A stretch of 64,000 nucleotides of DNA, from NCBI GenBank assembly GCA_958412345.1, contig CATYSO010000010.1, positions 29,335 to 93,334 on the forward strand. The letters are read 5' to 3'. How positions within the stretch are numbered: the stretch's first letter is position 1; every line of letters starts with the position of its first letter. The notes below the pieces were generated by a model. The model searched no databases, had not been told where the DNA came from, and saw only the letters and a program-made list of their open reading frames with translations. The translations under genes were made by a program, and so were the position numbers. Below, in pieces: positions 25,427 to 33,456 of the stretch. This DNA comes from an uncultured Collinsella sp. Lineage in GTDB: Bacteria; Actinomycetota; Coriobacteriia; Coriobacteriales; Coriobacteriaceae.

Positions 25427-25768
25427 CTACAATGCGATGGCCTGCTGGACAGGAACAATCTTGTCGAGCTCAGGTTTAATCCGCCTTTTCTCGGCCTCAA
25501 GGTCAAACGCCACCTGAGCGCGCAGCCAATAACCATCCGTCAGGCCAAAATAACGGCAAAGACGGAGGTCGGTGTCGGCTGTCACACGGCGCCTCCCCAA
25601 AATAATCTGCCCGATACGCTGAGCCGGAATCCCGGTCTCCTTAGCAAGGCGATATTGAGAAATACCCATGGGAACAAGAAACTCCTCTTTGAGAAGCTCA
25701 CCAGGAGTCACCGGTGACAGCAAATCAGCCGCAGCCTCCTCATTTATGATAATCGACGATTTCGACAT
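25427..25768 (-). CDS. higA: HigA-family antitoxin
   Basis: A 113-residue XRE-type protein. The HigA/VapI signature is clear: PVTPGELLKEEFLVPMGISQYRLAKETGIPAQRIGQIILGRRRVTADTDLRLCRYFG, a helix-turn-helix with the long family-specific first helix. It neutralises the HigB-like RNase encoded upstream and represses the operon. ATG 25768 lies 29 nt inside the end of the toxin gene, the usual toxin-first HigBA order. The extra sequence upstream of ATG 25768 in the same frame is shadow of the toxin gene. Confidence 0.9.
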   Translation of the reverse strand: MSKSSIIINEEAAADLLSPVTPGELLKEEFLVPMGISQYRLAKETGIPAQRIGQIILGRRRVTADTDLRLCRYFGLTDGYWLRAQVAFDLEAEKRRIKPELDKIVPVQQAIAL

Positions 25769-26021
25769 TCCAAGCCATCCCCTGTCTCCACTCAAAACAG
25801 ACCCGATAGCGTTCGTTGACGCGAATACTGTATTGACCGGCACGATCGCCCTTCAATGCTTCAAGGCGGTTGCCTGGCGGAATGCGAAGATCATCAAGCG
25901 AAGCGCAGACCTGCAGTTGGCGGATCTTCCTCAATGCGACCCGCTCAAAAGGAATGAACTTCCTGACCCGCACACCCATGGCAAAGCGTTCGGTATCTTC
26001 ATCTTTATAGGATGCAATCAT
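25740..26021 (-). CDS. higB: HigB/RelE-superfamily toxin
   Basis: A 93-residue 'killer' protein of the HigB family, a ribosome-dependent mRNA interferase. Family pattern: IASYKDEDTERFAMG at the start, PFERVALRKIRQLQVCASLDDLRIPPGNRLEALKGDRAGQYSIRVNERYRVCFEW. It ends with VEIVDYHK. All elements of the fold appear intact. It is cotranscribed with higA, which overlaps its 3' end by 29 nt. Confidence 0.9.
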   Translation of the reverse strand: MIASYKDEDTERFAMGVRVRKFIPFERVALRKIRQLQVCASLDDLRIPPGNRLEALKGDRAGQYSIRVNERYRVCFEWRQGMAWNVEIVDYHK

Positions 26022-26032
26022 AGTATCGCCTT

Positions 26033-26078
26033 ACGTTAATAACGTCAAACGTTTCTATAGACTTACATCTTCATTATA
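26033..26078 (-). promoter_or_regulatory. higBA promoter and operator
   Basis: On the minus strand a consensus -10 TATAAT occupies 26073-26078. Downstream lie two overlapping 13 bp palindromes, ACGTTAATAACGT (26033-26045) and AACGTCAAACGTT (26041-26053), placed where a HigA dimer would block transcription. Confidence 0.6.
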
Positions 26079-26122
26079 CCGTACATCTGTTCGTATTTTC
26101 TAGGCAATTACTTCTTTGCCCA

Positions 26123-27310
26123 TTAGGCAAGCGAAAGCAATCGTTTGTAGACATCGAGGCCCTTGAGCAGGATTTCTTCGTCAAAGAGCATGGTATCGGT
26201 ATGCAGTGCGCTGGCGGCATAGGCGGGGCAGCCCTCGGTGTCACTCGGATTGTCTTGGCCGGCAGGCACGCCCGTGCCCAGCAAGAAGAATACGCCCGGC
26301 AGACGGCGCTGATAGAACGCGAAATCCTCGGCAATCAGTAGTGGCTCGTTCACCAGTTGCAACTCGGGCAAAGCAGGTGCAATGCAGGCAAACAGCTCAG
26401 GGTCGTTATCGACCGGCGGATAGCCCTCGGCAAAGTCGAGATCGTACGTGCAGCCCGTTGCGGCGCAGGCATCGTCCAACACGCGGCGCACGCCTTCGCG
26501 TGCGCGGTCGAACATAGCGTCCGTGAACACGCGCAGGCTGCCGGCGACATGGGCCTCCCCTGCCACCGCATTACAGACGGTGCCGGCCTGCAGCAGACCG
26601 AACTTGCCAATGCAGGGCTCGTCGGAACCCAACTCGTCCATCAGCTCGCGCTCGGCAACCAAGAACTTGGCTGCTGCCAGCGCCGCATCGTGCGACTCCT
26701 CAACCGGAACGCCGTAGGTCTTGGCGATATGGATGCTCGTACCATGAATGTGGATATGTGTTTCGCTCGAACGCGCCAGCAGCGGACCCGGACAGCTCGC
26801 CAGCGTGCCGGCAGGCAGATCAGGCCACACGTGAAAGCCGAAGATGCGATCAACCCCAAAGCGTTCGAACACACCACTCTCGCACACCGTCTTGGCGCCG
26901 CCCGTCGTTTCCTCGGCCGGCTGGAACACAAAAAGCACGTTGCGCTTAATAACGCCCGGCTGCTCACGAATCGTACGGTCGACAAAAGTTGCCGCCGCGA
27001 GGGCCATAGCCATGTGCCCGTCGTGGCCGCATGCATGCATCTTGCCAGGATGCGTGGAGGCAAAGGCCGCGCCCGTTGCCTCCACGATGGGCAGGGCGTC
27101 CATATCGGCGCGAATCGCCGTGGCATGCGTAGCACCCACACCGGCATCGAAGAGGGCGCAGACGCAGCTCGGACAGGGGTGGATCACCTCGCAGGCAAGC
27201 GGTGCCAAAACGCCCTCGATATAGGCGATGGTCTGAGGAAGATCGAAGTCGAGCTCCGGAATGCGATGCAGGTCGCGACGATAACGACGGAGTTCTTGGA
27301 GCTCGGTCAT
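26123..27310 (-). CDS. M20D-family amidohydrolase, possible N-acetyl-DAP deacetylase
   Basis: A 395-residue zinc amidohydrolase. Metal ligands are visible in MHACGHDGHMAMAL and FVFQPAEET, and DMDALPIVEATG is also conserved. The dimerisation lid lies around 190-300. The M20D branch includes hippurate, IAA-amino acid and N-acetyl-LL-diaminopimelate hydrolases. Because dapH (acetylase route) is in the divergent operon across a 378 bp gap, a role as the N-acetyl-DAP deacetylase is attractive but unproven. ATG 27310 with AAAGGA is chosen over the longer open frame from 27394. Confidence 0.85.
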   Translation of the reverse strand: MTELQELRRYRRDLHRIPELDFDLPQTIAYIEGVLAPLACEVIHPCPSCVCALFDAGVGATHATAIRADMDALPIVEATGAAFASTHPGKMHACGHDGHMAMALAAATFVDRTIREQPGVIKRNVLFVFQPAEETTGGAKTVCESGVFERFGVDRIFGFHVWPDLPAGTLASCPGPLLARSSETHIHIHGTSIHIAKTYGVPVEESHDAALAAAKFLVAERELMDELGSDEPCIGKFGLLQAGTVCNAVAGEAHVAGSLRVFTDAMFDRAREGVRRVLDDACAATGCTYDLDFAEGYPPVDNDPELFACIAPALPELQLVNEPLLIAEDFAFYQRRLPGVFFLLGTGVPAGQDNPSDTEGCPAYAASALHTDTMLFDEEILLKGLDVYKRLLSLA

Positions 27311-27454
27311 AGGGATTCCTTTCATGGGGCAACTCAGTTGCCACCTATTGTGACGCAGGATTGTGGCGCCCTTGTTTCTAGCATGATGCTGCATTTTTTA
27401 AACGTTATATACGAATACTCTTGTTTGGTAAAGTGCAACGTGGTAGGGTCTTTA

Positions 27455-27620
27455 CCACTTGATAGAGGCGCGGGCACGAAGAGCCGCGGGCGAGTCGGCA
27501 GACTTTGACCCTGCGGGGAGGCGAAACCCGCCGAACTGGGTTTTTCGGGCACGAACGACCTGGTGGGCCTGCGGGAAACACCCGCAGGACTGTCTGCAGC
27601 AATGCGGGAGCGCTATCCGG
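27455..27620 (+). ncRNA. Lysine riboswitch (L box)
   Basis: The conserved L-box elements occur in order: GATAGAGGCGCGG with AAGAG (from 27461), GGGGAGGCGAAACCCGCCGAA (P2/P3 core), CTGG preceding the P4 hairpin (arms CCTGCGGG and CCCGCAGG), ACTGTC, and the closing GGGAGCGCTATC ending 27617. P1 pairs GATAG 27461-27465 with CTATC 27613-27617. It lies directly ahead of lysA-dapA-dapB-dapH, the expected target. Lysine binding should repress the operon. Confidence 0.93.
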
Positions 27621-27688
27621 ACATTGGGTCCACGCTATGCGGATTTGATGCGCCGATGGCGCCGTCTGGATAGCGAGGTTTACGGGAC
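27612..27688 (+). promoter_or_regulatory. Lysine riboswitch expression platform
   Basis: The 3' strand of P1 can instead pair downstream: 27612-27622 with 27664-27674 form an 11 bp anti-P1 helix (one G-T pair), ending right next to the GAGG SD (27675-27678) of lysA. A small GCGCC/GGCGC hairpin lies inside. There is no T-run terminator, so control is probably at translation initiation. Confidence 0.6.
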
Positions 27689-29998
27689 ATGGCATTGACC
27701 CCCAACGAAGCGTATGCGGCAAAGCGGCCGTTTGTGGACAAGGAGACGCTCGAGCATATCGTCGAGCAGTTCCCCACGCCGTTTCATCTATACGACGAGG
27801 CGGGCATCCGCCGCAACATGCAAGAGGTGCGCGACGCCTTTGCATGGAACCCGGGGTTTAAGGAGTACTTTGCCGTCAAGGCCAATCCCAATCCGGCACT
27901 TATCTCCATTCTCAACGAATACGGCTGCGGTTGCGACTGCTCGAGCTATACCGAGCTCATGATCGCCCGCTCGCTGGGCATCACCGGCCACGACATCATG
28001 TTCTCGTCCAACGACACGCCGGCGGCCGACTTTGAGCTTGCCGATAAGCTGGGCGCCATCGTCAACTTTGACGACATCAGCCATATCGAGTTCTATGAGC
28101 GCGTCGCGGGCCCCATCCCCAAGACAGCTAGCTGCCGCTTTAACCCGGGCGGTCTGTTCCAGCTTTCCAACGGCATTATGGACAACCCGGGCGATTCCAA
28201 GTACGGCATGACCACCGATCAACTCTTTGATGCCTTCCGCACGCTCAAGGCCAAAGGTGCCGAGAATTTTGGCATCCATGCCTTCCTTGCCAGCAACACC
28301 GTCACCAACGACTACTACCCCAAGCTTGCACGCATCCTCTTTGAGCTTGCCGTGCGCTTGGAGCGCGAGACCGGCGCACATGTCGCCTTTATCAACCTGT
28401 CCGGCGGTGTGGGTATCCCCTACCTGCCCGAGCAGCAGGCCAATGACATCCACGCCATCGGCGAGGGCGTACACGCGGCCTACGATGAGATTCTGGTTCC
28501 CGCCGGCATGGGCGATGTGGCAATCTGCACCGAGATGGGCCGCTTTATGATGGGCCCCTACGGATGCCTGGTCACCAAGGCCATCCACGAAAAGCAGATT
28601 TACAAGGACTATATCGGCGTTGACGCAAGCGCCGTCGATCTCATTCGCCCTGCCATGTATGGCGCCTACCACCACGTTACAGTGATGGGCCAGCCGGGTG
28701 GCCCCGACAAGTCCGCAACTCCCGTCACGAACACGTACGACATCACGGGCAACCTATGCGAGAACAACGACAAGTTCGCTATCGACCGCGAGCTGCCGCA
28801 GATCGACATGGGCGACCTGCTTGTGATCCACGACACCGGCGCGCATGGCTATTCCATGGGCTACAACTACAACGGCCGCCTGCGCTCTGCAGAGGTATTG
28901 CTGCGCCCCGACGGCTCGGCAGATCTTATTCGTCGCGCCGAGCGCCCGGGCGACTACTTTGCCACGCTCGACGTCCTTCCGTGCGGCCGCGAGCTGCTGG
29001 CCAAGTCGCGCGCCGAAAGCGCCCGCCGTCGTGCTCAGGACGAGCGTCTGGCAGTCGCTGCCCAATGGAACAAACGCATCCAGATCGCAGAAGCGAAGGA
29101 GAAGAATATGGATGTCCGCAATCTCGAGGGCTCGATCGTCGCCCTCGTCACGCCGTTTAAAAAGGACGGCAGCGTCGACTTTGACGCGCTCGAGCGCCTT
29201 ATTGATTTCCATCTGCAGAATGGCACCGACGCCATCCTCACCTTGGGCACCACCGGCGAAAGCGCCACGATGACCGATGACGAGGACAACTCCGTCGTTG
29301 CCGCCGTGGTCAAGCAGGTCGCAGGCCGTATCCCCGTCATCGCCGGCTCGGGCTCCAACTCCACGCAGACGATGCTCACCAAGTCGCTCACCTACCAGGG
29401 CCTGGGCGCCGATGGCCTGCTGCTCATCACCCCCTACTACAACAAGTCCAACGAAGAGGGTATCTACCAGCACTTTAAGACCGTGGCCGACGCCGTGGAC
29501 ATCCCCTGCATCCTGTACAACATTCCCGGTCGTTGCGGTTGCGGCATCAGCGAGCGCAATGTCGAGCGCCTGGCAGCACATCCCAACATCATGGGCATCA
29601 AGGAGGCCTCGGGCAACGTCGCCTATGCCGCCAAGATCGCGCATCTGCTGTCCGACGACTTCCGCATGTACTCGGGCGAAGACGCGCTTACCGTGCCGCT
29701 CATGAGCCTGGGCGCCTCGGGCACCATCAGCGTGTGGGCCGACGTGCAGCCGCAACTCGTGCACGACATGTGCCGTGCCTACCTGGACGGTGACGTGGAG
29801 CGCGCCCGCGAGATCCAGATTGCCGGTCAGCCGCTCATCAACGCCCTCTTTAGCGAGGTCAACCCCATCCCCGTTAAGGAAGCGCTCGCCCAGATGGGCA
29901 TGATCGAGGCCAACTATCGCATGCCGCTGTGCCCCATGGCAGACGACACGCGCACCGCACTTACCGATGCTCTGAAGGGAGCTGGTCTGCTTGATTAA
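27689..29998 (+). CDS. lysA-dapA: LysA-DapA fusion: DAP decarboxylase + dihydrodipicolinate synthase
   Basis: One continuous 769-codon frame. Residues 1 to about 440 are diaminopimelate decarboxylase (PLP Lys in EYFAVKANPNP; GGVGIPYLPEQ; CTEMGRFMMGPYG), which makes lysine from meso-DAP. After a charged linker (about 440-473), residues 474-769 are a full DapA: LVTPFKKDGSVD, LGTTGES, the Tyr in ILYNIPGRCG and the Schiff-base Lys in MGIKEASGNV. There is no stop between them. ATG 29108 (residue 474) carries its own AAGGAG 7 nt upstream, so free DapA may also be made. DapA and LysA are the first committed and last steps of the pathway. Confidence 0.92.
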   Translation: MALTPNEAYAAKRPFVDKETLEHIVEQFPTPFHLYDEAGIRRNMQEVRDAFAWNPGFKEYFAVKANPNPALISILNEYGCGCDCSSYTELMIARSLGITGHDIMFSSNDTPAADFELADKLGAIVNFDDISHIEFYERVAGPIPKTASCRFNPGGLFQLSNGIMDNPGDSKYGMTTDQLFDAFRTLKAKGAENFGIHAFLASNTVTNDYYPKLARILFELAVRLERETGAHVAFINLSGGVGIPYLPEQQANDIHAIGEGVHAAYDEILVPAGMGDVAICTEMGRFMMGPYGCLVTKAIHEKQIYKDYIGVDASAVDLIRPAMYGAYHHVTVMGQPGGPDKSATPVTNTYDITGNLCENNDKFAIDRELPQIDMGDLLVIHDTGAHGYSMGYNYNGRLRSAEVLLRPDGSADLIRRAERPGDYFATLDVLPCGRELLAKSRAESARRRAQDERLAVAAQWNKRIQIAEAKEKNMDVRNLEGSIVALVTPFKKDGSVDFDALERLIDFHLQNGTDAILTLGTTGESATMTDDEDNSVVAAVVKQVAGRIPVIAGSGSNSTQTMLTKSLTYQGLGADGLLLITPYYNKSNEEGIYQHFKTVADAVDIPCILYNIPGRCGCGISERNVERLAAHPNIMGIKEASGNVAYAAKIAHLLSDDFRMYSGEDALTVPLMSLGASGTISVWADVQPQLVHDMCRAYLDGDVERAREIQIAGQPLINALFSEVNPIPVKEALAQMGMIEANYRMPLCPMADDTRTALTDALKGAGLLD
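29108..29998 (+). CDS. dapA: Internal DapA start within the fusion (alternative product)
   Basis: ATG 29108-29110 in frame with the fusion begins MDVRNLEGSIVALVTPF, the natural N-terminus of 4-hydroxy-tetrahydrodipicolinate synthase. It is preceded by AAGGAG with 7 nt spacing. The resulting 296-residue product has the standard family length. This strong internal ribosome site implies that the genes were separate recently or that both fused and free DapA are translated. Confidence 0.6.
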   Translation: MDVRNLEGSIVALVTPFKKDGSVDFDALERLIDFHLQNGTDAILTLGTTGESATMTDDEDNSVVAAVVKQVAGRIPVIAGSGSNSTQTMLTKSLTYQGLGADGLLLITPYYNKSNEEGIYQHFKTVADAVDIPCILYNIPGRCGCGISERNVERLAAHPNIMGIKEASGNVAYAAKIAHLLSDDFRMYSGEDALTVPLMSLGASGTISVWADVQPQLVHDMCRAYLDGDVERAREIQIAGQPLINALFSEVNPIPVKEALAQMGMIEANYRMPLCPMADDTRTALTDALKGAGLLD

Positions 29999-30731
29999 GA
30001 CTGTCATTATGGGAACGGGCCGCATGGGCTCACTCATCCGCACTACCGCCGAGAGCATCGTTGATGCCGTCGGACAGCCCGTTTTTGACATCGTTGCTCA
30101 AATCGGCTTTGATCTGACCGAGCTCGAGAGCGCCCCGGCGGCCGATGTGATCATCGACTTCTCGAACGTCGTGACCTTTGACGCCGTTGTCGCCTATGTC
30201 GAGCGCACAGGCGCCGCGTTGGTCTCGGGTACCACGGGCTACACACCCGAGCAGATGGATCGTCTGCGCGAGCTGGGTCAGGGCGCCCGCGTCATGCACT
30301 CGGGCAACTACTCCATCGGCATCGCCGCCCTGCGTCACCTGGTGGCCCAGGCCACACGCGAGCTGCCCGGCTTTGACTGCGAGATCGTCGAGACACACCA
30401 CAACCAAAAGGTCGATGCCCCCAGCGGCACCGCCAAGCTGCTGCTCGACGCCGTGGTCGAGGCCGAGACCGAGGCTGGCTACCACCCTGTCTACGGTCGC
30501 GAGGGCATGTGTGGCGCGCGCGACCCCAAGGAGATCGGCATGCACTCGCTGCGCGGCGGTACCGTCGCCGGCGTGCACGAGGTGAGCTTCTTTGGCCAGG
30601 ACGAGGAGGTCACGCTCAGCCATCGCGCCACGAGCCGCCAGATCTTCGTCAACGGCGCCCTGGCCGCCGCCCAGAAGCTCGTTGTCCGCGACCCCGGCTT
30701 CTACACCTTCGACCAGGTCATGTTTGCCTAG
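29991..30731 (+). CDS. dapB: 4-hydroxy-tetrahydrodipicolinate reductase
   Basis: A 246-residue NAD(P)H-dependent reductase following DapA in lysine/DAP synthesis. Nucleotide loop VIMGTGRMGSLI; signature HHNQKVDAPSGTAKLLLDA with catalytic His and Lys; SGTTGYTPEQMD. Compact but complete compared with the usual 240-270 residues. It begins at TTG 29991, overlapping the end of the fusion gene by 8 nt, with AAGGGAG 10 nt upstream, so translation is coupled. Confidence 0.92.
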   Translation: MIKTVIMGTGRMGSLIRTTAESIVDAVGQPVFDIVAQIGFDLTELESAPAADVIIDFSNVVTFDAVVAYVERTGAALVSGTTGYTPEQMDRLRELGQGARVMHSGNYSIGIAALRHLVAQATRELPGFDCEIVETHHNQKVDAPSGTAKLLLDAVVEAETEAGYHPVYGREGMCGARDPKEIGMHSLRGGTVAGVHEVSFFGQDEEVTLSHRATSRQIFVNGALAAAQKLVVRDPGFYTFDQVMFA

Positions 30732-30770
30732 CCAGTTATCAACCATTTCCGCACAAAGGAGAAACAGCAT

Positions 30771-31490
30771 ATGAGCAACGCAGCCGAGATGGATGCACAG
30801 GAGATTATCAACTACATCGCCACCGCGCCCAAGAAGACGCCCGTCAAGCTGTATGTGCGCGAGAAGCCCGGCATGAAGGTTGCCTGGGGCGACGCACACG
30901 TCTATGGCGGCCGCCGCGGCAAGACCGTCTTTGGCGACTGGGACGAGCTCAAGGCCATCCTCGACGCCAATGCCGATTCCATCGACTACTACGACGTCGA
31001 GAACGATTGCCGCAATTCCGCCGTCCCCATGCTCGACCTTAAGGGCATCAACGCCCGCATCGAGCCTGGCGCGATTATCCGCGACCGCGTCGAGATCGGC
31101 GACCGCGCCGTCATCATGATGGGCGCCATCATCAACATTGGCTCCGTTATCGGCGAGGGTTCCATGATCGATATGGGCGCCGTGCTGGGCGGCCGCGCCA
31201 CCGTGGGCAAGAACTGCCACATCGGCGCCGGCACCGTGCTTGCAGGCGTCGTTGAGCCCGCGAGCGCCACGCCCGTCATCATCGAGGACGGTGTCATGAT
31301 TGGCGCCAACGCCGTGGTCCTGGAGGGCGTGCGTGTGGGTAAGGGCGCCGTCGTGGCTGCCGGTGCCGTATGCGTCGAGGACGTCCCCGCCGGCGCCGTC
31401 GTGGCCGGCGTTCCCGCCCGCGTCATCAAGATGCGCGACGAAAAGACCGACAGCAAGACCGGCCTGGAAGAAGACCTGCGCCAGCTGTAG
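30771..31490 (+). CDS. dapH: Tetrahydrodipicolinate N-acetyltransferase
   Basis: A 239-residue left-handed beta-helix acyltransferase. An N-terminal helical domain (about 1-85) is followed by hexapeptide repeats (IEPGAIIRDRVEIGDRAVIMMGAIINIGSVIGEG and onward) and the Gly-rich insertion GVVEPASATPVIIED. This size and arrangement match DapH (acetyl) rather than the larger succinyl-type DapD. It defines the acetylase variant of lysine synthesis. It follows dapB by 39 nt with AAAGGAG upstream and closes the riboswitch-controlled operon. Confidence 0.92.
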   Translation: MSNAAEMDAQEIINYIATAPKKTPVKLYVREKPGMKVAWGDAHVYGGRRGKTVFGDWDELKAILDANADSIDYYDVENDCRNSAVPMLDLKGINARIEPGAIIRDRVEIGDRAVIMMGAIINIGSVIGEGSMIDMGAVLGGRATVGKNCHIGAGTVLAGVVEPASATPVIIEDGVMIGANAVVLEGVRVGKGAVVAAGAVCVEDVPAGAVVAGVPARVIKMRDEKTDSKTGLEEDLRQL

Positions 31491-31529
31491 AGGCGTGTCA
31501 GCCTGCAGCGCAATTCAATCCCAAGAAAT

Positions 31530-31566
31530 AAGGCCGAAGCCCAATCTGGGGCTTCGGCCTTTCTTT
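31530..31566 (+). terminator. Terminator of the lysine operon
   Basis: A 13 bp stem (31530-31542 with 31549-31561) followed by TTCTTT. Confidence 0.88.
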
Positions 31567-31909
31567 ATCTCAGGGTTCCGTCGTATTCGACCATGGCCGG
31601 TCGCTTTAACAGGCGCTCTGCGGCCGTCTTGTAGACTTCGGAACGGTCGCGCCGACCTATTGCAACGATCTCGGCAATCTCAACCGTTCCGTCCTCTCGG
31701 ATTCGAAATACCATTCGGAGTCCCGCCTTTCGCCATTTGATCTTTTTGCAGCCGGCAAGCTCACCGTGAAGCGGCGTTCCGATTTCATCGGCGCGTGTCC
31801 TTAATTTCGCCACTGCAATGCAGACGAGTCTTCGCTGAGAACCATCTAGTTTTTGATATTCCTTCTCGACGTCTCGGTTCAAAAAGCCGACAACAAAGTG
31901 CCCGCTCAT
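31565..31909 (-). CDS. RelE/ParE-like toxin
   Basis: A 114-residue protein of the RelE superfamily: VEKEYQKLDGSQRRLVCIAVAKLRTRADEIGTPLHGELAGCKKIKWRKAGLRMVFRI, then VEIAEIVAIGRRDRSEVYKTAAERL. The basic strand and the terminal helix expected for the fold are present. Its ATG overlaps the antitoxin stop by 4 nt (ATGA). The target is presumably ribosome-bound mRNA, as for relatives (inference). Confidence 0.85.
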   Translation of the reverse strand: MSGHFVVGFLNRDVEKEYQKLDGSQRRLVCIAVAKLRTRADEIGTPLHGELAGCKKIKWRKAGLRMVFRIREDGTVEIAEIVAIGRRDRSEVYKTAAERLLKRPAMVEYDGTLR

Positions 31910-32256
31910 TCGAAAAGATCCTCGTCGGAAATCGCATCAGGATCCATCGATTCGAACTCCTTGAGTTCCTCTGGGGTCAGAGCATCCTCAAACGGAACAA
32001 ACTCGTGCGGTCCATTTTTGATTCGATCCGCCGCGATGCGATCAAGCTCAAGTTCGCGAAGGTACTGTAGGGCGCCGTACATTTCCTCATAGGCGGCGTA
32101 GTCGATAATCACGGTATCGATGTCGTTATGATCGGCGATAAACTGCGGCGCGCGCTTAGCACGCTTGCGAACGGCAGATAAGGACTTGCTCGCTTCGGTA
32201 GCAGAAACTACCTGATCTTTTGTAAACACCGGCTTTTCCAGAACAAGTGGGGACAT
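31906..32256 (-). CDS. Phd/YefM-like antitoxin
   Basis: A 116-residue antitoxin. The N-terminal half fits a Phd/YefM-type DNA-binding fold (VVSATEASKSLSAVRKRAKRAPQFIADHNDIDTVIIDYAAYEEM), and the C-terminal half is acidic (PFEDALTPEELKEFESMDPDAISDEDLFE), as in toxin-wrapping tails. ATG 32256 follows GGAGG; the frame upstream to 32304 runs through the operator. It precedes the RelE-like toxin, the usual order. Confidence 0.85.
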   Translation of the reverse strand: MSPLVLEKPVFTKDQVVSATEASKSLSAVRKRAKRAPQFIADHNDIDTVIIDYAAYEEMYGALQYLRELELDRIAADRIKNGPHEFVPFEDALTPEELKEFESMDPDAISDEDLFE

Positions 32257-32276
32257 TTGTACCTCCAAAAAATAAT

Positions 32277-32337
32277 CTGGATTATATTTCAAAGTATACT
32301 TCAAAATATAATCCAGACTTTACTTCAAAAGTAAAAA
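32277..32337 (-). promoter_or_regulatory. Operator array of the RelE/Phd module
   Basis: A perfect 13 bp inverted repeat, CTGGATTATATTT (32277-32289) and AAATATAATCCAG (32304-32316), encloses a 10 bp palindrome AAGTATACTT (32292-32301). A further TTTACTT/AAGTAAA dyad follows. AT-rich and just upstream of the antitoxin start, it fits autoregulation. Confidence 0.65.
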
Positions 32338-32340
32338 GCC

Positions 32341-33345
32341 CTATCGATTCTCGATGCTACCGATGTTTTTGAGCTCGATGGAGATGAGACCGTTGGGCTC
32401 ATTGACGAACTCAATGTACTCGGAGTTCGAACCCATCTCGGCCGGGAAGCTGATCTCGATGCCCGTGTCGGTACGAATCTTGTGGTTGCGCACGGTCGCA
32501 CGCTCGACCTGTTTGCGCTCCACGGGCACGCGCTCGGGCACCTTCTCTTCGGTCAGTGCCGCGCGCACGCTCTCCTTGATGACCGGCTCATCCTCAAAGA
32601 CCTCGTCGACGATATCCCAGGGCGGCAGTTCCTCGTCATCCTCAACCTTCTCGGCAACGGCAGCCTTAACCTTAGCGAGCGCTACAGCCGTGTTGGCGCC
32701 GTGCTCCTCGGCAACCTCCTCGACCACACGTGTCACGGTGTCGATGACCTCTTTGCCCGATACGCCCGTGTCGCATTGCAGTAGGCCATCGGGGATAAGC
32801 ATGCGGTCCTCGCCGGCAATCTTGCGCTTCTTGTCCACGTAGCCGATCTCCATGGTACTCGCGCGCACGATGGCATAGCTCGGCACCTTTTGCGAGGGGT
32901 TCGGCAGAATGGCGTAGTGGCGCGCGATGTCGTTGCGCACCTCCCCCTCCTCGCGGCCCACTTCGTGCATAAAAGCCTGCTTGGAGCCCAGCAGCATCAC
33001 GGCAAACCAGCGGACATCCTCATCGTCGTCAAAATCGGCCACGAGCACGTCGGTGGACTCGGCTTTCTCAGCCTTGGTGAGCTCAGAGGAAATGAACTCC
33101 GCGATCTGCTGCGACAGGTCCACGAACTCGCGCTCGCCAAAGAAATAGCTCTTGAGCTCGCCGCCAAACGCAGAGTTCTCGGCAAACGTGGCGCGCTTGT
33201 TATCGGCCGAGGTACGCGCGCGGCGCAGATGCGTGGTCACGAAGTTGCGCACGGTACGGCTCTCGATATCGAGCTCGCGCTGGCTCATGACGTTGACGGC
33301 AGAGTCAAAGTCCAGGATATGCAGAATCGCGTGATTGATTTTCAT
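32341..33345 (-). CDS. 37-kDa nucleoid-associated protein family
   Basis: A 334-residue member of the nucleoid-associated (NdpA/YejK-type) family. N-terminus KINHAILHILDFDS, then YFFGEREFVDLSQQIAEFISSEL and HEVGREEGEVRNDIARHYAILPNPSQKV, which match family blocks. Binds nucleoid DNA in E. coli; exact role unclear. ATG 33345 is chosen because it gives the family N-terminus; ATG 33354 three codons upstream is possible and both SDs are weak. Confidence 0.82.
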   Translation of the reverse strand: MKINHAILHILDFDSAVNVMSQRELDIESRTVRNFVTTHLRRARTSADNKRATFAENSAFGGELKSYFFGEREFVDLSQQIAEFISSELTKAEKAESTDVLVADFDDDEDVRWFAVMLLGSKQAFMHEVGREEGEVRNDIARHYAILPNPSQKVPSYAIVRASTMEIGYVDKKRKIAGEDRMLIPDGLLQCDTGVSGKEVIDTVTRVVEEVAEEHGANTAVALAKVKAAVAEKVEDDEELPPWDIVDEVFEDEPVIKESVRAALTEEKVPERVPVERKQVERATVRNHKIRTDTGIEISFPAEMGSNSEYIEFVNEPNGLISIELKNIGSIENR

Positions 33346-33420
33346 ATACGGCATTCCGTTCTAGATCGATTTCGGCACGAATCAGTATAGCGGTCGAGCC
33401 CGCCCCAGGCGCATCGAAGC

Positions 33421-33453
33421 TTGGTGCATCGGGGACAGGTTGCTTTGCGCCAA
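33421..33453. repeat. Short palindromic intergenic repeat, left copy
   Basis: TTGGTGC and GCGCCAA-type arms enclose CGGGGACAGGTTGCTTT. It lies immediately downstream of the DUF2974 gene and has a sister copy in the same orientation immediately upstream of that gene (34635-34665). Confidence 0.6.
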
Positions 33454-33456
33454 TGG

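Noticed and set aside
27459..27698. 79-codon frame over the region before lysA
   Set aside because: It coincides with the lysine riboswitch fold; RNA conservation, not coding, explains the sequence.
30030..31220. 396-codon minus-strand frame across dapB and dapH
   Set aside because: It lies opposite two unmistakable lysine genes, has no SD, and its composition is that of an antisense GC-rich shadow.
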